64,000 nt of DNA, taken from Orientallactaga sibirica (taxonomy: Eukaryota > Chordata > Mammalia > Rodentia > Dipodidae). The DNA is taken from NCBI GenBank assembly GCA_036365145.1, contig JAEOAD010000001.1, positions 106,331,001-106,395,000 of the forward strand, given 5' to 3'. The translations under genes and the position numbers were made by a program. The notes below the pieces were generated by a model that saw only the letters and a list, made by a program, of their open reading frames with translations, was not told the origin of the DNA and searched no databases. Below are positions 46,615-58,549 of this stretch, piece after piece; position 1 is the stretch's first letter, and every line of letters starts with the position of its first letter.

Positions 46615-46745
46615 ACAAACACAGCCCAAGGCCTCTCACTGCACATAGAATAAAGCCCATGGTACATGATGTAGCCTCTGTGGATTTATCTCCTGATTCA
46701 TCTCTTCAACTCCTCCATTCTCTTCACTCTGACTTCATGTGCCCA
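46615..46745 (+). repeat. L2 LINE fragment
   Basis: 'ctcactgcacatagaataaa' and the following text match the L2 region seen at 55940 and 44290. Confidence 0.6.
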
Positions 46746-46769
46746 TGAAAGGACTAATATGTGATAGGG

Positions 46770-46960
46770 ATGTTTGGGGGTATTTATAACATATCATGGA
46801 GAAAAATGGGAAAAAATCTCGGTCAAGCTTCCATTCTACTGATGGGAAACAAATAGCAAGTAACAAACATGATAATAAATACATGGCATGTTAGAAGGTG
46901 ATGAGTGCTGTGGAAATTAAAGGGGAACAGGAACTATTGCCTTGGGGATGGGGGGACAGG
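46770..46960 (-). repeat. L2 LINE fragment, antisense
   Basis: 'ggcatgttagaaggtgatga' and 'gtgctgtggaaattaaagg' follow the antisense L2 3' UTR. Opposite in orientation to the adjacent L2 piece. Confidence 0.5.
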
Positions 46961-47810
46961 TTATGTGGCCCTGAGTAGGTTTATGCCAAAGGGCAAGAAG
47001 ACATTAGCAAAGGGAAGAAGGTGAGTCACCCCGAGGATCCTGCTGTTCCTAGGACATGCTAGAATGGATTCTCCCATTCTCTGAGCCCCATTCCCTCTAT
47101 AATTCCAGAGTACCATGGCTTCCAAGAGATACTGTGCCCGAGATGTGGAAGGCAGGAGCACAGCAGTGACGTTATTTTTTCATTCAAAGAAGGCCAGGGC
47201 AGACCACCCAGTGCTCTTGCAGCCCACTCACATTTGTGCTGTCTGCCGGCTTGTTTAGCTAGGTAACAGCAGAGCCACAGCTCCTGGGTTCCTGCAGGCT
47301 CTCACCTTCAGCTCCTCAGATTGAAGCACACACTCATGTGAGTGATGAATGGCACTCGGGGTGGAGGCTGAAGGCATAGGGAGACTGAGCAGCTTCTAGC
47401 TCAGCCCTGTCCTGTCCCCACAGCCCTCACTTCACGTCTGGCATCTTCCTGCCCTGCTCATGACTTCAGAATGGAAATGGAAGCCTCACGTCATGAGTTC
47501 ACTCCCTTCCAACGTCCCGGGAAGCCAAAGCTAACCCCGATTCACATGCTTACATCCAAAGCAATGAATCAGGAGATGGGGTCTGTAGTAGGGAAGGGAG
47601 CCTCCACCCTTGTGAAGAGAGCTTGTTCTCTCTTCTACCCCATGAGGCACAGTGAGAAGGGACCACCCACCATCAGAAATGGGTCCTTGGATCACACTTT
47701 ATCTCAGACAAGTCAGCTTCTAGAACTGCAAGAAACACTTTCCTCTTGTTTCTAAGTTGCCCCTATCTATGGAAGTGAGGGATTTGTTATAAAGGCAGAG
47801 TTGTTATTAT
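46961..47810. other. Unique non-coding DNA
   Basis: No gene or repeat recognised. Confidence 0.4.
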
Positions 47811-47811
47811 T

Positions 47812-47982
47812 CTTTTTTTTTTTTTTTTTTTTTTTTTTTGTTTTTGAGGTAGGGTCTCACTCTGGTCCAGCTGACCTGGAATTAACTATGTAATTTCAGG
47901 GTGGCCTTGAACTCTCAACAATCCTCCTACCTCTGCCTCCCAAGTGCTGGGATTAAAGGCATTCGCCACCACGCCCAGCTAT
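47812..47982 (-). repeat. B1 SINE, antisense, with a long T run
   Basis: A T run of about 28 precedes antisense B1 ('ttgaggtagggtctcactct' to 'ccaccacgcccagct'). Confidence 0.95.
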
Positions 47983-48211
47983 TATTTTTACTACATACAA
48001 ATTTATGGGTAACAATCTGTGGTCAGATACCACCAGAACCCTCTGTACTCATTCATCACCCCTTACTTGTTTTATGGTTTATGGCATATATTTTTCTCTA
48101 GTTGTTTAGTAAAATGTATTTAACTACTTGTTTCTTTAGCCTATTCATTGTTCCCTCCCCATCACACAGAACACAGATTGCACAAAATATGAATTCATCC
48201 AGTGATCAAAT

Positions 48212-48333
48212 AGCCAAGCATGGCAGCACTTGCTTATAATCCCAGCACTTCAAAGGCTGAGGCAGGAAGACTGTGAATTTGAGGCTAGCCATAGTGAAAC
48301 GCTATCTCAAAAAAAAAAAAAAAAAAAAAAAAA
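48212..48333 (+). repeat. Old B1/proto-B1 SINE
   Basis: 'agccaagcatggcagcactt', 'ataatcccagcacttcaaag', 'gctgaggcaggaagac' and an A tail of about 24. Closer to early 7SL-derived monomers than to the local B1 consensus. Confidence 0.75.
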
Positions 48334-48379
48334 GAACCAATCAAATACAAGTGTTTGATGTCTTTTTAAATTTGGTGGC

Positions 48380-48725
48380 TGTTGCAGTCAGGTTCACATT
48401 GCTGGCAGAAATCACCTGACCAAGAGCAGCTTATGTGAAAAAGGGTTTATTTTGCTTACAGACTCGAGGGGAAGCTCCAGGATGGCAGGGCAAAATGATG
48501 GCATGAGCAGAGGGTGGACATCACCCCCTTGCCAACAGAAGGTGGACAACAGCAACAGGAGAGTGTGTTAAACACTGGCAAGGGGAAACTGGCCACAATA
48601 CCCACAAGGCCGCCCGCAACAACACACTGCCTCCAGGAGGAGCTAAATCCCAAATCTCCATCAGCTGGGAACCCAGCATTCAGAACACCTAAGTTTATGG
48701 GGGACACCTGAATCAAAGCACCACA
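48380..48725 (+). repeat. Rodent medium-reiteration repeat
   Basis: 'gcagtcaggttcacattgct', 'aaaagggtttattttgctta' and 'ggggaagctccaggatgg'. Related to the copy at 42985. Confidence 0.6.
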
Positions 48726-48727
48726 GT

Positions 48728-50004
48728 GGTTATCAGTAGATATTTGAAAACCAAATTAAACTAAAATGCTTTTAACCACAGATACTGTTAATGCAAATCT
48801 CACAATGGGTTAATGGGGAATGCATCATTTATTAATAAGGTCAATCAGTGATTATCAAACCATTTTTTACTGATTACACTACATAAATTACTTTGGGGAT
48901 AGGTAAATTATAAAAATACAATGAAATGAAATGTAAACCTTGCAATTATATTATCTTAATCATTTTTACAAAAAAGTCCCCTATCTTTCTTAGGTTAAAC
49001 ACTGAAATAAATATGAGATACTTTCATGATATCAGGGTCCACTCAACTCCAAGGAGATTATAAATTAAAGCTAACATTTGCTAGTAACTTTCTAACAAGG
49101 AATTGAGCTACAGATTTTTTCTCCTTAGCAAGAAGATGTACCTTTAAAAGATTTTTAAAATTAGGCTAACACAAAATATGCCGTTAGGACAAATTTTTTG
49201 TTTTTTTATTTTAACCATTTCAAACCAAAGAAACATCTAAGCCAAAATTTCTTGGGCCAATTCTGTGATAGAGGAGCGGTCCTAATTTTTGTCAGGTAAC
49301 TCGTTCCAATTGCCATTCCTCTGGACAGGAGGCTGCTGTCTGTCTGTCTGTCTGTCTGCACCTTGGCTTCCTTTAGGCTGTGCTCTGAGCATCCCACGCA
49401 GCTGGGGACCCCTGCTCTGAAAGAAGTGACTTACTTTCTCCAGCCTTTTGGCATCAATTTTGATTCCCTCTTGAACAAACCTGGTTGCTCATTCACGCAT
49501 TTGGCCGAGACATATTGATCCACTCCTGCGTTCCAGAGGCTGGTTTCGTTTCAAGGTCACTCTCTTCCCAGAGCTCCTTACTTTTCTAACTAACACATAT
49601 TGCACTTCACCCAAGGCAGCAGATCTAGCCCTTTCCTGGTTTCCGGAACATTCTCCTTCAGATCTTTTGGGGCGTCAACATTTCCTGCTGCGATTCCTAC
49701 AATTCTCAACCACTGATTTCTATTTGTCCTTGGTTAAGCACTCTTCCTTCCCGCCCTTGTAAAAATCAGAGAATTTCCTGCGGGGCCTCTGAGTTTCTTA
49801 GCTCCTTCCCTCCCCCACCTTTTGGCCTGTCTCAGAGACACTTGCAATTGTGGATTCTGAGTGACGTTTCTGAGAACATCCCAGCCCTCTTGAGACACCA
49901 GTCATTTGAAAGTTCCTGACCGGGACATCTGGCCTATCTCTCCTTTGATCTTTAGGAAATTTGTTTCCCTCAAAGCCTAGAATGCAAGTGCAACTCTAAG
50001 ACAT
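48728..50004. other. Unique DNA, no gene seen
   Basis: AT-rich left half. A short (TGTC)n run lies at about 49336-49360. No repeat otherwise recognised. Confidence 0.45.
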
Positions 50005-50120
50005 GCTCCATTCTTGGCAGAATGAACTTGGGATTCGAGCGCCATGGATTTGAATCCTGGCTTTATCACATCGTGCCATTATCACCTCCCCAAATCATTT
50101 GTGCCTAACGTCCTCTTCTG
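50005..50120 (+). repeat. MIR SINE fragment
   Basis: 'ggcagaatgaacttgggatt' and 'gatttgaatcctggctttat' match the MIR 5' half. Confidence 0.6.
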
Positions 50121-50149
50121 CAAAAAAAAAAAAAAAAAGTGGATGATGA

Positions 50150-50280
50150 GCCGGGTGTGGTGACACATGCCTTTAATCCCAGCACTCCCGAGGCCAGTCA
50201 GAGACCACATAGTGAATTCCAGGTCAGCCTGGGCTAGAGCGAGACCCCTATCTCTCAAAAACAGACACACACATCCACAA
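50150..50280 (+). repeat. B1 SINE with an internal deletion
   Basis: Head and right half present, but about 35 bp around 'gcagaggtaggaggatcgcc' are missing. Flanks gtggatgatga and gtagatgata look like a decayed TSD. Confidence 0.88.
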
Positions 50281-51312
50281 GTAGATGATACTAAAAGATG
50301 GTATTTTCCAAATATGACCACACTACCCAATAAGTGAATGTGTGTGTTTCCTTTCCATGTGCTTCTCTTACAAGGTGACGTTGACATTGTCCTATATTGG
50401 CAGCAGAAGAATACTAAGCATAACCCCAAAAGGCAACACAGCTGTTGCCTGTCCCCTCAGGACATGTGGCTTTGGAATAGGATCACCATATACACCACAG
50501 CATGCGACACACTGCTCTCTTCCTCCAACCCACTTCCTCTTTGTCCTGAGCGCTGTCTAGACTCTGGTTCTCAAGCTACCTTGGAATTGGATGTGGCCTG
50601 TGACAGAGGAAACCAGAAAATAGGTGTGGTTGGTGTGCACTAAGTTCAAGTGCCCTCCTTTTACGTTACTCCGCTTTCTTTCTTCACTCATTGGCTTGGA
50701 GCAGATGATCAAGACAACCTCAGAGCCATTATATGAAGGACGCTGCAAAACGGATGAGGCCTCAGACCAGAGTCATTGACTGGAGGTGAATTACCTGTCT
50801 ATTAGAAACTGTTTGGGGCTTGTGTCAAAACTTGTATGGCACTGAATGATTGCACACCTAAGAGGCATTTGCCATAAAGCTAGCATTATATTAAGGCTAC
50901 ATGCCATGCATATCCCAAATATTTTTGATAAGCACAGCCTGTTCCGCAGATGGGCACATCATGGGATCCATGCCACGTGTAAAAAGCTAACCCGTGTCTG
51001 GCATTTCACTATGGGCACACGAGGTTTCATAAACATGCTTGGAAGAATCTTTCTTTGCAGGTTTTCCTGGCTCAGTTCAATCAAAGCTACTGCTGATGCA
51101 ACAGATCCTTCTCGCACTGTATTACATAACGTCTATTAATAATAACAGCATGGTTTTAATGTTTTCACTGTGGTGAATTTGAATGAGGAAACCATTAGTT
51201 CTCTTCGGCTCTGTCTAAACCCAGAGCTGGGGACACACAATAATCCAAACATTCTCTAGTGTCAAAGAGAAGCACCACCAGTTTGCGTGAGACAGGGTGG
51301 ACCTGGTATGTG
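50281..51312. other. Unique non-coding DNA
   Basis: No gene or repeat recognised. Confidence 0.45.
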
Positions 51313-51327
51313 AGATTTTCAGTTTTA

Positions 51328-51530
51328 TTTTTTAATATTTTATTTATTTATTTGAGATAGAGAAAGAGAGAGAGAGAGAATGGGCATGCCAGGGCCTCTA
51401 GCCACTGAAAATAAACTCCAGATGCATGTACCACCTTGTGCATCTGGCTTACATGGGCACTGGGGAATTGAACCTGGGTCCTCCAGCTTTGCAAGCAAGT
51501 GCCTTAACCACTATGCAATCCTCCAGCCCC
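51328..51530 (-). repeat. DIP-type SINE
   Basis: Reverse copy. TSD agattttcagtttta and agactttcagtttta (one mismatch) at 51313-51327 and 51531-51545. Confidence 0.95.
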
Positions 51531-51558
51531 AGACTTTCAGTTTTAAAATAGGGATGGT

Positions 51559-51755
51559 GGGGTTGGAGAGATGGCTCAGAGGTTAAAGGCACTTACTTAC
51601 AAAGCCTGATAGCCCAGGGTTCAATTTCCTAGTACCTACTGAAAGCCAGATGTTGCAAGTGGTCCATGCATCTGGAGTTAGTGTTTGCAGGAGGAGGGGG
51701 TCCTGGCAACCCACTCTCTCTCTCCTCTCTCAAATAAATCAATATTTAAATCAGA
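51559..51755 (+). repeat. DIP-type SINE, diverged
   Basis: Head 'gggttggagagatggctca', B box 'gggttcaatttcctag', altered body and CAAATAAATC tail. Confidence 0.9.
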
Positions 51756-52543
51756 GTTGGTCCCAGGCAAATTGGGAAACTGAGCCACCCTACAATATAC
51801 TATATTGGCAGAAGAAAGTCAGCATACATGGCTGGAAACATAGAAGACATCAAGCAAGATAGACTCTTTTTCTTTATCCTGCTGGAAAAGACCTGTCCCA
51901 CTTTAAGGAACGATAGGCTCCTTTGAGTACCCCCCACCCCCACCAGGAAAATCCCAGAGTCTCAGATTCATCCAATAATAGTTGTGTCACAAAAACCAAC
52001 AGCCAATGCTGAAGTAAAACCAGTTGGAAAAGTATTCCCGGCATTCTCTGTTTCACAGCAGGACAGCAGGTGCCACCAGATGCTGTGAGAACAGGATGAG
52101 AGGTTGAGGATGCCCAGGGGGAAGGAGGGTGCAGATGGCAGCATGGAGGGGCTGTCACAGGCATGCAGCTAGGATGGGAGTGGAAGGAGCTGCCCCAATG
52201 CCTCACAGTGCAGCCATCTGCTCTCATCTGCAGGAGGGGGGTGGTCTCCTGTCCCTCTTATCATCAGACTGGCTCAGGAGGGGGTTCCTGGGATACTGAG
52301 CTATGAATTCATTCATGTGGCTCCCACCCCACAGTGTTGCCTGCATCACCTCAAAGGGCTTGGAGACTAATCTACAAGAATGAAAGACGCTAACTGCTAT
52401 TACCCTGATGAAAATCAGAACAGACAAATGGGAAGCCAGCCTGTCCTGCCCCATCTGCCAGTCCACTTAGCTTAATAACACACGGGATTCCCCAATTTTG
52501 TCTTTTCTATGACACTGTTACCGTTTGGTCCCATCCCAAGCCT

Positions 52544-52545
<2 letters not shown>
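51756..52545. other. Unique non-coding DNA
   Basis: No gene or repeat recognised. A 117-codon minus-strand frame at 51874-52227 has no family motif. Confidence 0.4.

Positions 52546-52596
<51 letters not shown>
52546..52596. repeat. (TA)n microsatellite
   Basis: About 25 TA units directly against the T run of a reverse DIP SINE, so possibly grown from its tail. Confidence 0.96.
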
Positions 52597-52611
<15 letters not shown>

Positions 52612-52827
52612 CTTGGAGAGAGAGAGAGAGAGAGGGAGAGGAAGATAGATAGATGGGCACACCAGCACTGCGAACAAAATCCAGATGCATGCGCCCCCTT
52701 GTGGTCAAGTGCGGCATTGCGCCCTTGCGTCACTTTGCATCTGGCTAAACTTGGGACTGAGATTGGAACCAGCATTCTTAGGTTTAGGAGGCAGGTGCCT
52801 TAACCGCTAAGCCATCTCTCCAGCCCT
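52597..52827 (-). repeat. DIP-type SINE, long subfamily
   Basis: Contains 'gtgcggcattgcgcccttgc'. 'ctctcagctgctg' is missing from the left part. First of three reverse copies in a row. Confidence 0.94.
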
Positions 52828-52828
52828 A

Positions 52829-53001
52829 TATTTTTTATTTATTGGAGACAGAGAGAGGGAGAATGGGCATGCCACTGCAAACAACCTCCAGATGCATGTG
52901 CCATCATGTGCATCTGGTTTAGGTGGGACCTGGAGATTCGATCCAGGGTTTTTAGGTTTTGCAGGCATGTGCCTTAACTGCTAAACCATCTCTCCAGCTC
53001 T
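52829..53001 (-). repeat. DIP-type SINE, shortened
   Basis: Lacks part of the body after 'gaatgggcatgcca'. Head 'taaaccatctctccagct' intact. Confidence 0.92.
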
Positions 53002-53011
53002 ACAATATATT

Positions 53012-53236
53012 TTAAAAAATATTTTTATTTATTTATTTTCAAGGAGGGAGAGAGTGGTGGGAGAGATTGAAGGAGAGAGAGAGAATGGGCATGCCAGGGC
53101 CTCTTGCCACTGCAAACATTCTCCAGATGCATGGGCCACTTTGTGCATCTGGCTTATGTCGGTACTGGTGTACCAAATCCAGGCCATCACACCTAGCAAG
53201 CAAGTGCCTTATCCACTGAGCCATCTCTCCAGCTCC
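53012..53236 (-). repeat. DIP-type SINE
   Basis: Third copy in the cluster. The B-box region is replaced by a diverged stretch ('gtaccaaatccaggccatca'). Confidence 0.92.
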
Positions 53237-53346
53237 ATTTTTTTCATTACCTTACCTTTTGAACTCAAGTCATTTTTAAAGTGAAATTTACATATTACCC
53301 ACATAAGCAGAAAGACAATGTCATTTGGTAAAGATAGAGAAACCAT

Positions 53347-53730
53347 GAGTTTGGGGAAATGGCTTAGTAGTTCCGAGTGTTTGCTGTTTAAGCCTAATGA
53401 GCAGAGATCAGGCCTCCAGAATCTATGTAAATCGTGATTCCAGCATCAGCAGTGCACAGTACATGCGTCTCTATTCCCCACACCTAGGGCAAGAGGAGAT
53501 GGAAAGCAGAGAATCTGAACGCTAGCAGGCCAGCGAGCTTAGCATTTGCACAGGCAAACAAGAGAGACCCTTGCAAACAAGAGGAAAGATGAGGACAGTC
53601 CCTCTGAGGTTATCCTCTGACCTCCATATGCACACTGGGGCACACATACACCATGTGCACACACACCATGTACACACATACTTATACATATACACACATC
53701 ACACATACACATATACAAATGTATAGTAAG
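53347..53730 (+). repeat. Old (CA)n-tailed tRNA-derived SINE
   Basis: 'gggaaatggcttagtagttc' head, 'aggttatcctctgacctcca' near the 3' end, then irregular CA/TACA units. Confidence 0.7.
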
Positions 53731-53849
53731 GGTTAAATAACAAGTACAGTAAAAGCAAAGCACCGTTATTAAATCCCTGCTTGATGTCACTTCACATAGA
53801 AAGCTCCAGAGCTGAAATCTGTTCCACCTTGGTTAAAAAGGGACGTTAG

Positions 53850-54077
53850 GGGATGGGGAGATGGCTCAGTGGCTAGGGCACTTGCCTGCAAAACCTAACG
53901 ACCCAGGTTCATTTCCCTAGTATCCATGTCAAGCCAGACACACAAAGTGGTGCATGCATCTGGAGTCCATTTGCAGTGACTGGAGGCCTTGGCATGCTGA
54001 TTCATTCATATTCTCTTTCTCTCTCTCTCTTTCTCTCTCTCTCCTTGCAAATGAATAAATATATAATTTTTTTTAAA
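53850..54077 (+). repeat. DIP-type SINE
   Basis: Head 'gatggggagatggctcagtg', body, CT run and AAATGAATAAAT tail. Confidence 0.92.
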
Positions 54078-54821
54078 AGAGAGACACCATCAGACATGAG
54101 CAACCATAGACATACCACATTGAGCTCTTCTTAGTGACTGAAAGAGAATTGGAAAAAAGAAATATATATGACTTGGCACTTGAATTTCACTGTTATTTCA
54201 TCCTGTGTTTCGTACCAGCAAAAGTCACCTCGCAACAAGTAGGTAATTGGGTCTCATTTTAAATAAATGATCTCAAGTGGTCTTCCACAGAGCCCAAAAG
54301 TTTAATTCCTTCTCTCCCTAGGAAACATTTTTCCCTGCTGAACAAAACAAGATTCCTAAATCTTTTCGCCTCAGCTCTCTCTATACAGAAGCTCTTAACT
54401 GTTAATCTTGCCTCCTACATAGTTTTTAAATAAAATAATTAGCCAGACATGCTCCCACTCTTAACTCGATGTCCATATTTACATTAATCTTCACCTGCTC
54501 CCGCCTCTGTCTCTTCTCTGACCCCTGAGTAAGGGTCTATATGCCCACCTCTGTCTGCCTGTCTATTTATCTTCCCTCCCTCCTTCCTTTCCTCCATCCA
54601 CATTAGGGTACAAGTGCTCTGCCTTCCCAGCCTCCTCTGCTACGTTGCTATGCCCTCATTTCTCTGTTCTGCCCATAGCCAAATTTCTCAAAGGAATTGT
54701 CCACACACCCACTCTCTCTACACCCTTTCACTCCTTAGATTCCCACAGCCAAGTTTTTACTCTTCCCACACTCAGTCCACTAAGTGTGTCCTGCTCAAGT
54801 CCTCCAGACTCTTTGTCTCCA

Positions 54822-55321
54822 TGTTAGTCAGTGTCCTGTCCCTACAGCAAATCCTGAGAGAATCAATTGGCTTATTGGTTTTTTGTTTTTGTCTTTTTGA
54901 TGTAGGGTCTCACTCTAGTGCAGGTTGACCTGGAATACACTATGGAGTCTCAGGCTGGCCTTGAACTCACAGCGATCCTCCTACTTCTGCCTCCCGAGTG
55001 CTGGAATTAAAAGCATACACCACCATGCTGGGCAAGAGCTTATGATTTTAGAGGTTCCAGTTCGCCAATAATGGACCCATGGTTTTCAGGCTGCTGATGC
55101 TGCTGGGTGAAAATTGTGGGGTACATGTGGAGCAAAACCGTTTACCCCATGGCCAGGAAAAAGAGAGGAAGGGGACAAGGTCTGGGTCCCACAGTGCCCT
55201 TCAAAGTCCTCCATGATGACACAGCTTCCCAGTAGCCTGAGCCTCTTGAAGGTTCCACCACCTCCAAATAGCACGAAGGACCATGGGCCTTTAGAAGCCA
55301 TTTAAGAGCCAAACCATAGCA
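54822..55321 (+). repeat. Rodent medium-reiteration repeat inside L2
   Basis: 'tgttagtcagtgtcctgtcc', 'gaggttccagttcgccaata', 'cccatggttttcaggctgct', 'gaaggttccaccacctcc' and 'gagccaaaccatagca' form one element, itself split by a B1 at 54877-55033. Confidence 0.65.
54877..55033 (-). repeat. B1 SINE, antisense, third nesting level
   Basis: Antisense B1 within the repeat at 54822, which lies within L2. A short gcttat duplication flanks it. Confidence 0.93.
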
Positions 55322-55975
55322 CATCCTTCTCTCAAGGCATTCTCGGGTGGCGTCTGCACCACGCTGGCTTTCCTTCCACTCAATGTCTGCTTCTGAATTG
55401 CCTTTGCCAGCACCCTCTTCCTCAATCCAACCTTGAAATGCCAGTGTCCACCAGCGCTTAGCCTTGGGCCCACTCCTTTTCCTGCCTCCTCACTCTCTCC
55501 CACGTGTTCCCACAGCTACAGGCATCCACCATCTGTCGGCGGGAAGTGGCCACGCTTGCCTCCCAGCCTGCGCCACCACACCTTTGAGTCCTGTACAGAT
55601 GCTCATCTGCTTTCCACTTGGGAGTTTTCATACAGCCAAAAAACCGAATGTGTGAGGTTTCTTTTTTTTCTTCTCCTCCCTACTTGTTATTCTCTGGTTT
55701 TCTTCATTTCAGTAGAGAGTGCCAGCATCACACCTTAGGTCTCACCAGAAACCTTGGGAGTATGATCGACTCTTTCCCATTCTCCCTCTCTCCTCCTCTG
55801 TCGATCACACCCCTCAGATACATCCCCCAATCTGGTTCCTTTCCATCGGTCTTCTTGTCCCCATGTCCTGACATTCTGGAGGTATCTTTCTTAGACATAT
55901 CATGTCCCTTCCTTCCTTGAGACCTACATGTGGCTTCCCACTGAAAATACAGTGACTTGCAAAGTCCTTATTCTT

Positions 55976-56173
55976 TTTTTAAATTTATTTTTTTTTATTT
56001 ATTTGAGAGAGAGAGAGAGAGAATGGGTGCACCAGGGCTTCCAGCCACTGCAAAGGAACTACAGATGCATGCGCCACCTTGTGCATCTGGCTTATGTGGG
56101 TCCTGGGGAATGGAACCAAGGTCCTTTGGCTTTGCAGGCAAGTGCCTTAACCACTAAGCCACCTCTCCAGTCC
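55976..56173 (-). repeat. DIP-type SINE inside L2
   Basis: Reverse copy. Perfect 16-bp TSD caaagtccttattctt at 55960-55975 and 56174-56189, in L2 3' UTR text. Confidence 0.96.
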
Positions 56174-56559
56174 CAAAGTCCTTATTCTTAAACCTTTAAG
56201 ATTCACTTAGAAGAGCCACATCTGCGCACCCCTCTGCCTCATCCAGGGTTTCTTTTTCAGCCCTTTCTCTGCTACCTCACACCTACTATCTTTCAGGGAA
56301 CAAATACATGGCTTTGAGTGAATGAATGAGTACATTGCCAAGACCTACAGGAAAGTGCACCCTGATAAATGGTTTTTGGATAAAGGTGTTTTTTTTTGTT
56401 ATGTTTTGTTGTTGTTTGTTTTTTAACAGCATTGAAAAACTCCCACAAGGAACAGCACACATAAAAATAAGTGTGGGGTCCTAGAAGTAATTAATAAAAG
56501 GTATTTATTTCAAAATGTCCCAAAGGGAACAGATAACACATATACCAGCTCCAAAAATG

Positions 56560-56979
56560 GCAGAATTCCTTACTTTGAAACAATGTTTACACTGATCTAC
56601 CTGAGAGAAGACACACGTAATTGGATCAAACCCACCAAAATGGTGTTTCTTGATTTACATATAGATATATGGTAGGTTAAATATTTAAGAAAAGTTTAAT
56701 GTCATACTTATTATGTTTGCTGAAATGACCCAGGAATTCCATTACTTGATATATGCCAGGAGAAATGACAACATGTCCACCATAGTATTATTCATAACAG
56801 ACTGACAGTAGACATAATTCACACTCCCATCAGCTGGTGAACTGGTAAATAAAATGTGAATATATTCATATGATGGGATATTATTTAGTAATAAAAGCAA
56901 ACAGAGCACTAATACATGCTACCACCCAAATAAACTTTGAGAACATTGTGCTAAGTGCAAGAAGCCAGACACAAAGGGT

Positions 56980-57011
<32 letters not shown>

Positions 57012-57275
57012 CAATTTGTATGGAAGACCCAGAGCAGTCAAATCTATAGAGGCAGACATCAGGTTGGTGGCCACCTAAGTCTGGAAATGATGGCATTAGG
57101 AGAGGAAGGAGATTAAAGCCAGCTAGCTAAGGAATACAGGGCTTCTTTGTAGAGGGATTAAAATGTTTGACAATTGATTTTGGTGATGATTGCACAACTG
57201 TGAACACACTGAAAATCATTGAGTTGTACATCTTAAGTGGGTTGGGCACCTTGAATGACAGGTGAATTGTATCTT
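56560..57275 (+). repeat. L1M-type LINE 3' UTR, sense
   Basis: 'agtattattcataacagact', 'gatgggatattatttagtaa', 'aagtgcaagaagccagacac' and 'aaaatcattgagttgtacat' match old L1 3' UTRs in order. A TA run sits at 56980-57006. Confidence 0.85.
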
Positions 57276-57349
57276 TATTTTTTTATTGACAACTTTAATA
57301 CATGAACATATAATCATTTGGTCCTATGCTCATCCCTTTATCCATGTAT

Positions 57350-57384
<35 letters not shown>

Positions 57385-58085
57385 TTCATTCATTCATTCA
57401 TTTATTGTCCCATCTCCTTCACCCCCATGCCCTGAGGACCTTCCTCTGTCAAGATAGTCCTTCTTCTGTGTCGTTGTCTCACTTCTTTTGTCCTCCTCCA
57501 TCCTTGGTGTCATCATGTTGACGGGCTCAGAACAGTGCTGGTCTTGTAAAGGTATCGCTAACCACCGCAGGGTCATGAATGCTATTGGTTCATGTTGGAA
57601 AGACTGTGTCCCAAAGTATGTCTACAAACCCTGTGGCTCTTACATTCCTTCCACCATTCTTTCACTATGCTCCCTGAGCCTTGGAGGGCATGTTTATCTT
57701 CTTCTTCAATGAGTTTTGCATCTCCTCGGTGTCTATTGCCATCTCCATGAGAAGCTGCTCTGCCTGCCAGTGAGAGCAGCACTCATTTTCTTTCTACCTC
57801 TGCAATGTTCCCTGAGCCCTGGTAGGCATGGTAGAGATGACTCATTCAGTGCTAAGCCGTGGAATTTCTCTTCTTGTCGTTTTGATGAATCCTCAGCCAC
57901 AGTATTTGTTGCCATCTGTCAAAAGAAGCTTCTCTGTGTGTATGGGGCTGGAGGCTATACACTTGTAGCTGAAACAGCAGCCTGGAACTTTCTCTATGGT
58001 TCCCCAGGTGAACTGTATGTTAATACAGTTGTTCAAAGCAATCATCATACACTACTTTCCTTAAATGATTTCTTTTTCTTTTAGA
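57275..58085 (-). repeat. Rodent L1 3' end, antisense
   Basis: T-rich left edge with a (TTTA)n microsatellite (about 57344-57410), then 'gtcatgaatgctattggttc', 'ctccctgagccttggagg' and 'aaaagaagcttctctgtg', typical rodent L1 3' UTR words. Opposite to the old L1 on its left. The 122-codon frame at 57716 lies within it. Confidence 0.65.
57344..57410. repeat. (TTTA)n-(TTCA)n microsatellite
   Basis: About 10 TTTA units then about 4 TTCA units, near the antisense poly(A) end of an L1. Confidence 0.95.
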
Positions 58086-58267
58086 AGTCATTCTGTCAAA
58101 TTCCTCAGTGTTGTTGAATACCATCATATTTACATTTTTTAATAATGTGAAGATTAGTGGACAGAAGTTGATCAAATAGCTGGCGCTTGTGGCCCATGGG
58201 TTATATTCCTGACACTTTCATGTGCATGTTTATTTGTAATTACCATCTTTGGTCAGCCAGAAGGGTT

Positions 58268-58274
<7 letters not shown>

Positions 58275-58304
<30 letters not shown>

Positions 58305-58549
58305 AGAGAGACAGAGAGAGAGGGAGAGGAAGACAGATAGAGTTGGGCATGCCAGCAGCCTCTCAGCTGCTGTGAATGAACTCCAGATGCATGTGCCCCC
58401 TTATGGTCAAGTGCAGCATTGCACCCCTTGTGTTACTTTGCATCTGGCTAAACCTGAGACCTGGAGATTAGAATCGCTGGAGATTGGAACCAGCATTCTT
58501 GGGCTTAGGAGGCAGGCACTTTAACCGCTAAGCCATCTCTCCAGCCCCT
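58275..58549 (-). repeat. DIP-type SINE, long subfamily, very long tail
   Basis: T run of about 43 (58271-58313, including TSD bases), intact long-form body with an internal duplication of 'ctggagatt' and head. Perfect 15-bp TSD gaagggttgactttt at 58260 and 58550. A relatively young-looking insertion. Confidence 0.97.

Larger units (their letters stand above)
54440..56330 (+). repeat. L2 LINE with decayed ORF2 and 3' UTR, nested insertions
   Basis: 'aatgccagtgtccaccagcg', 'gaaaccttgggagtatgatc', 'tgtggcttcccactgaaaat' and 'tgcaaagtccttattctt' follow the L2 ORF2-to-3' UTR order. The 5' part (before 54820) is less certain. Interrupted at 54822-55321 and 55976-56173. Local 100-codon frames come from it. 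No intact reverse transcriptase. Confidence 0.65.

Noticed and set aside
54822..56330. Frames of 100 codons near 54614, 55433 and 55618 as genes
   Set aside because: They overlap L2-derived text and pyrimidine-rich repeat sequence, with no intact reverse-transcriptase motif.
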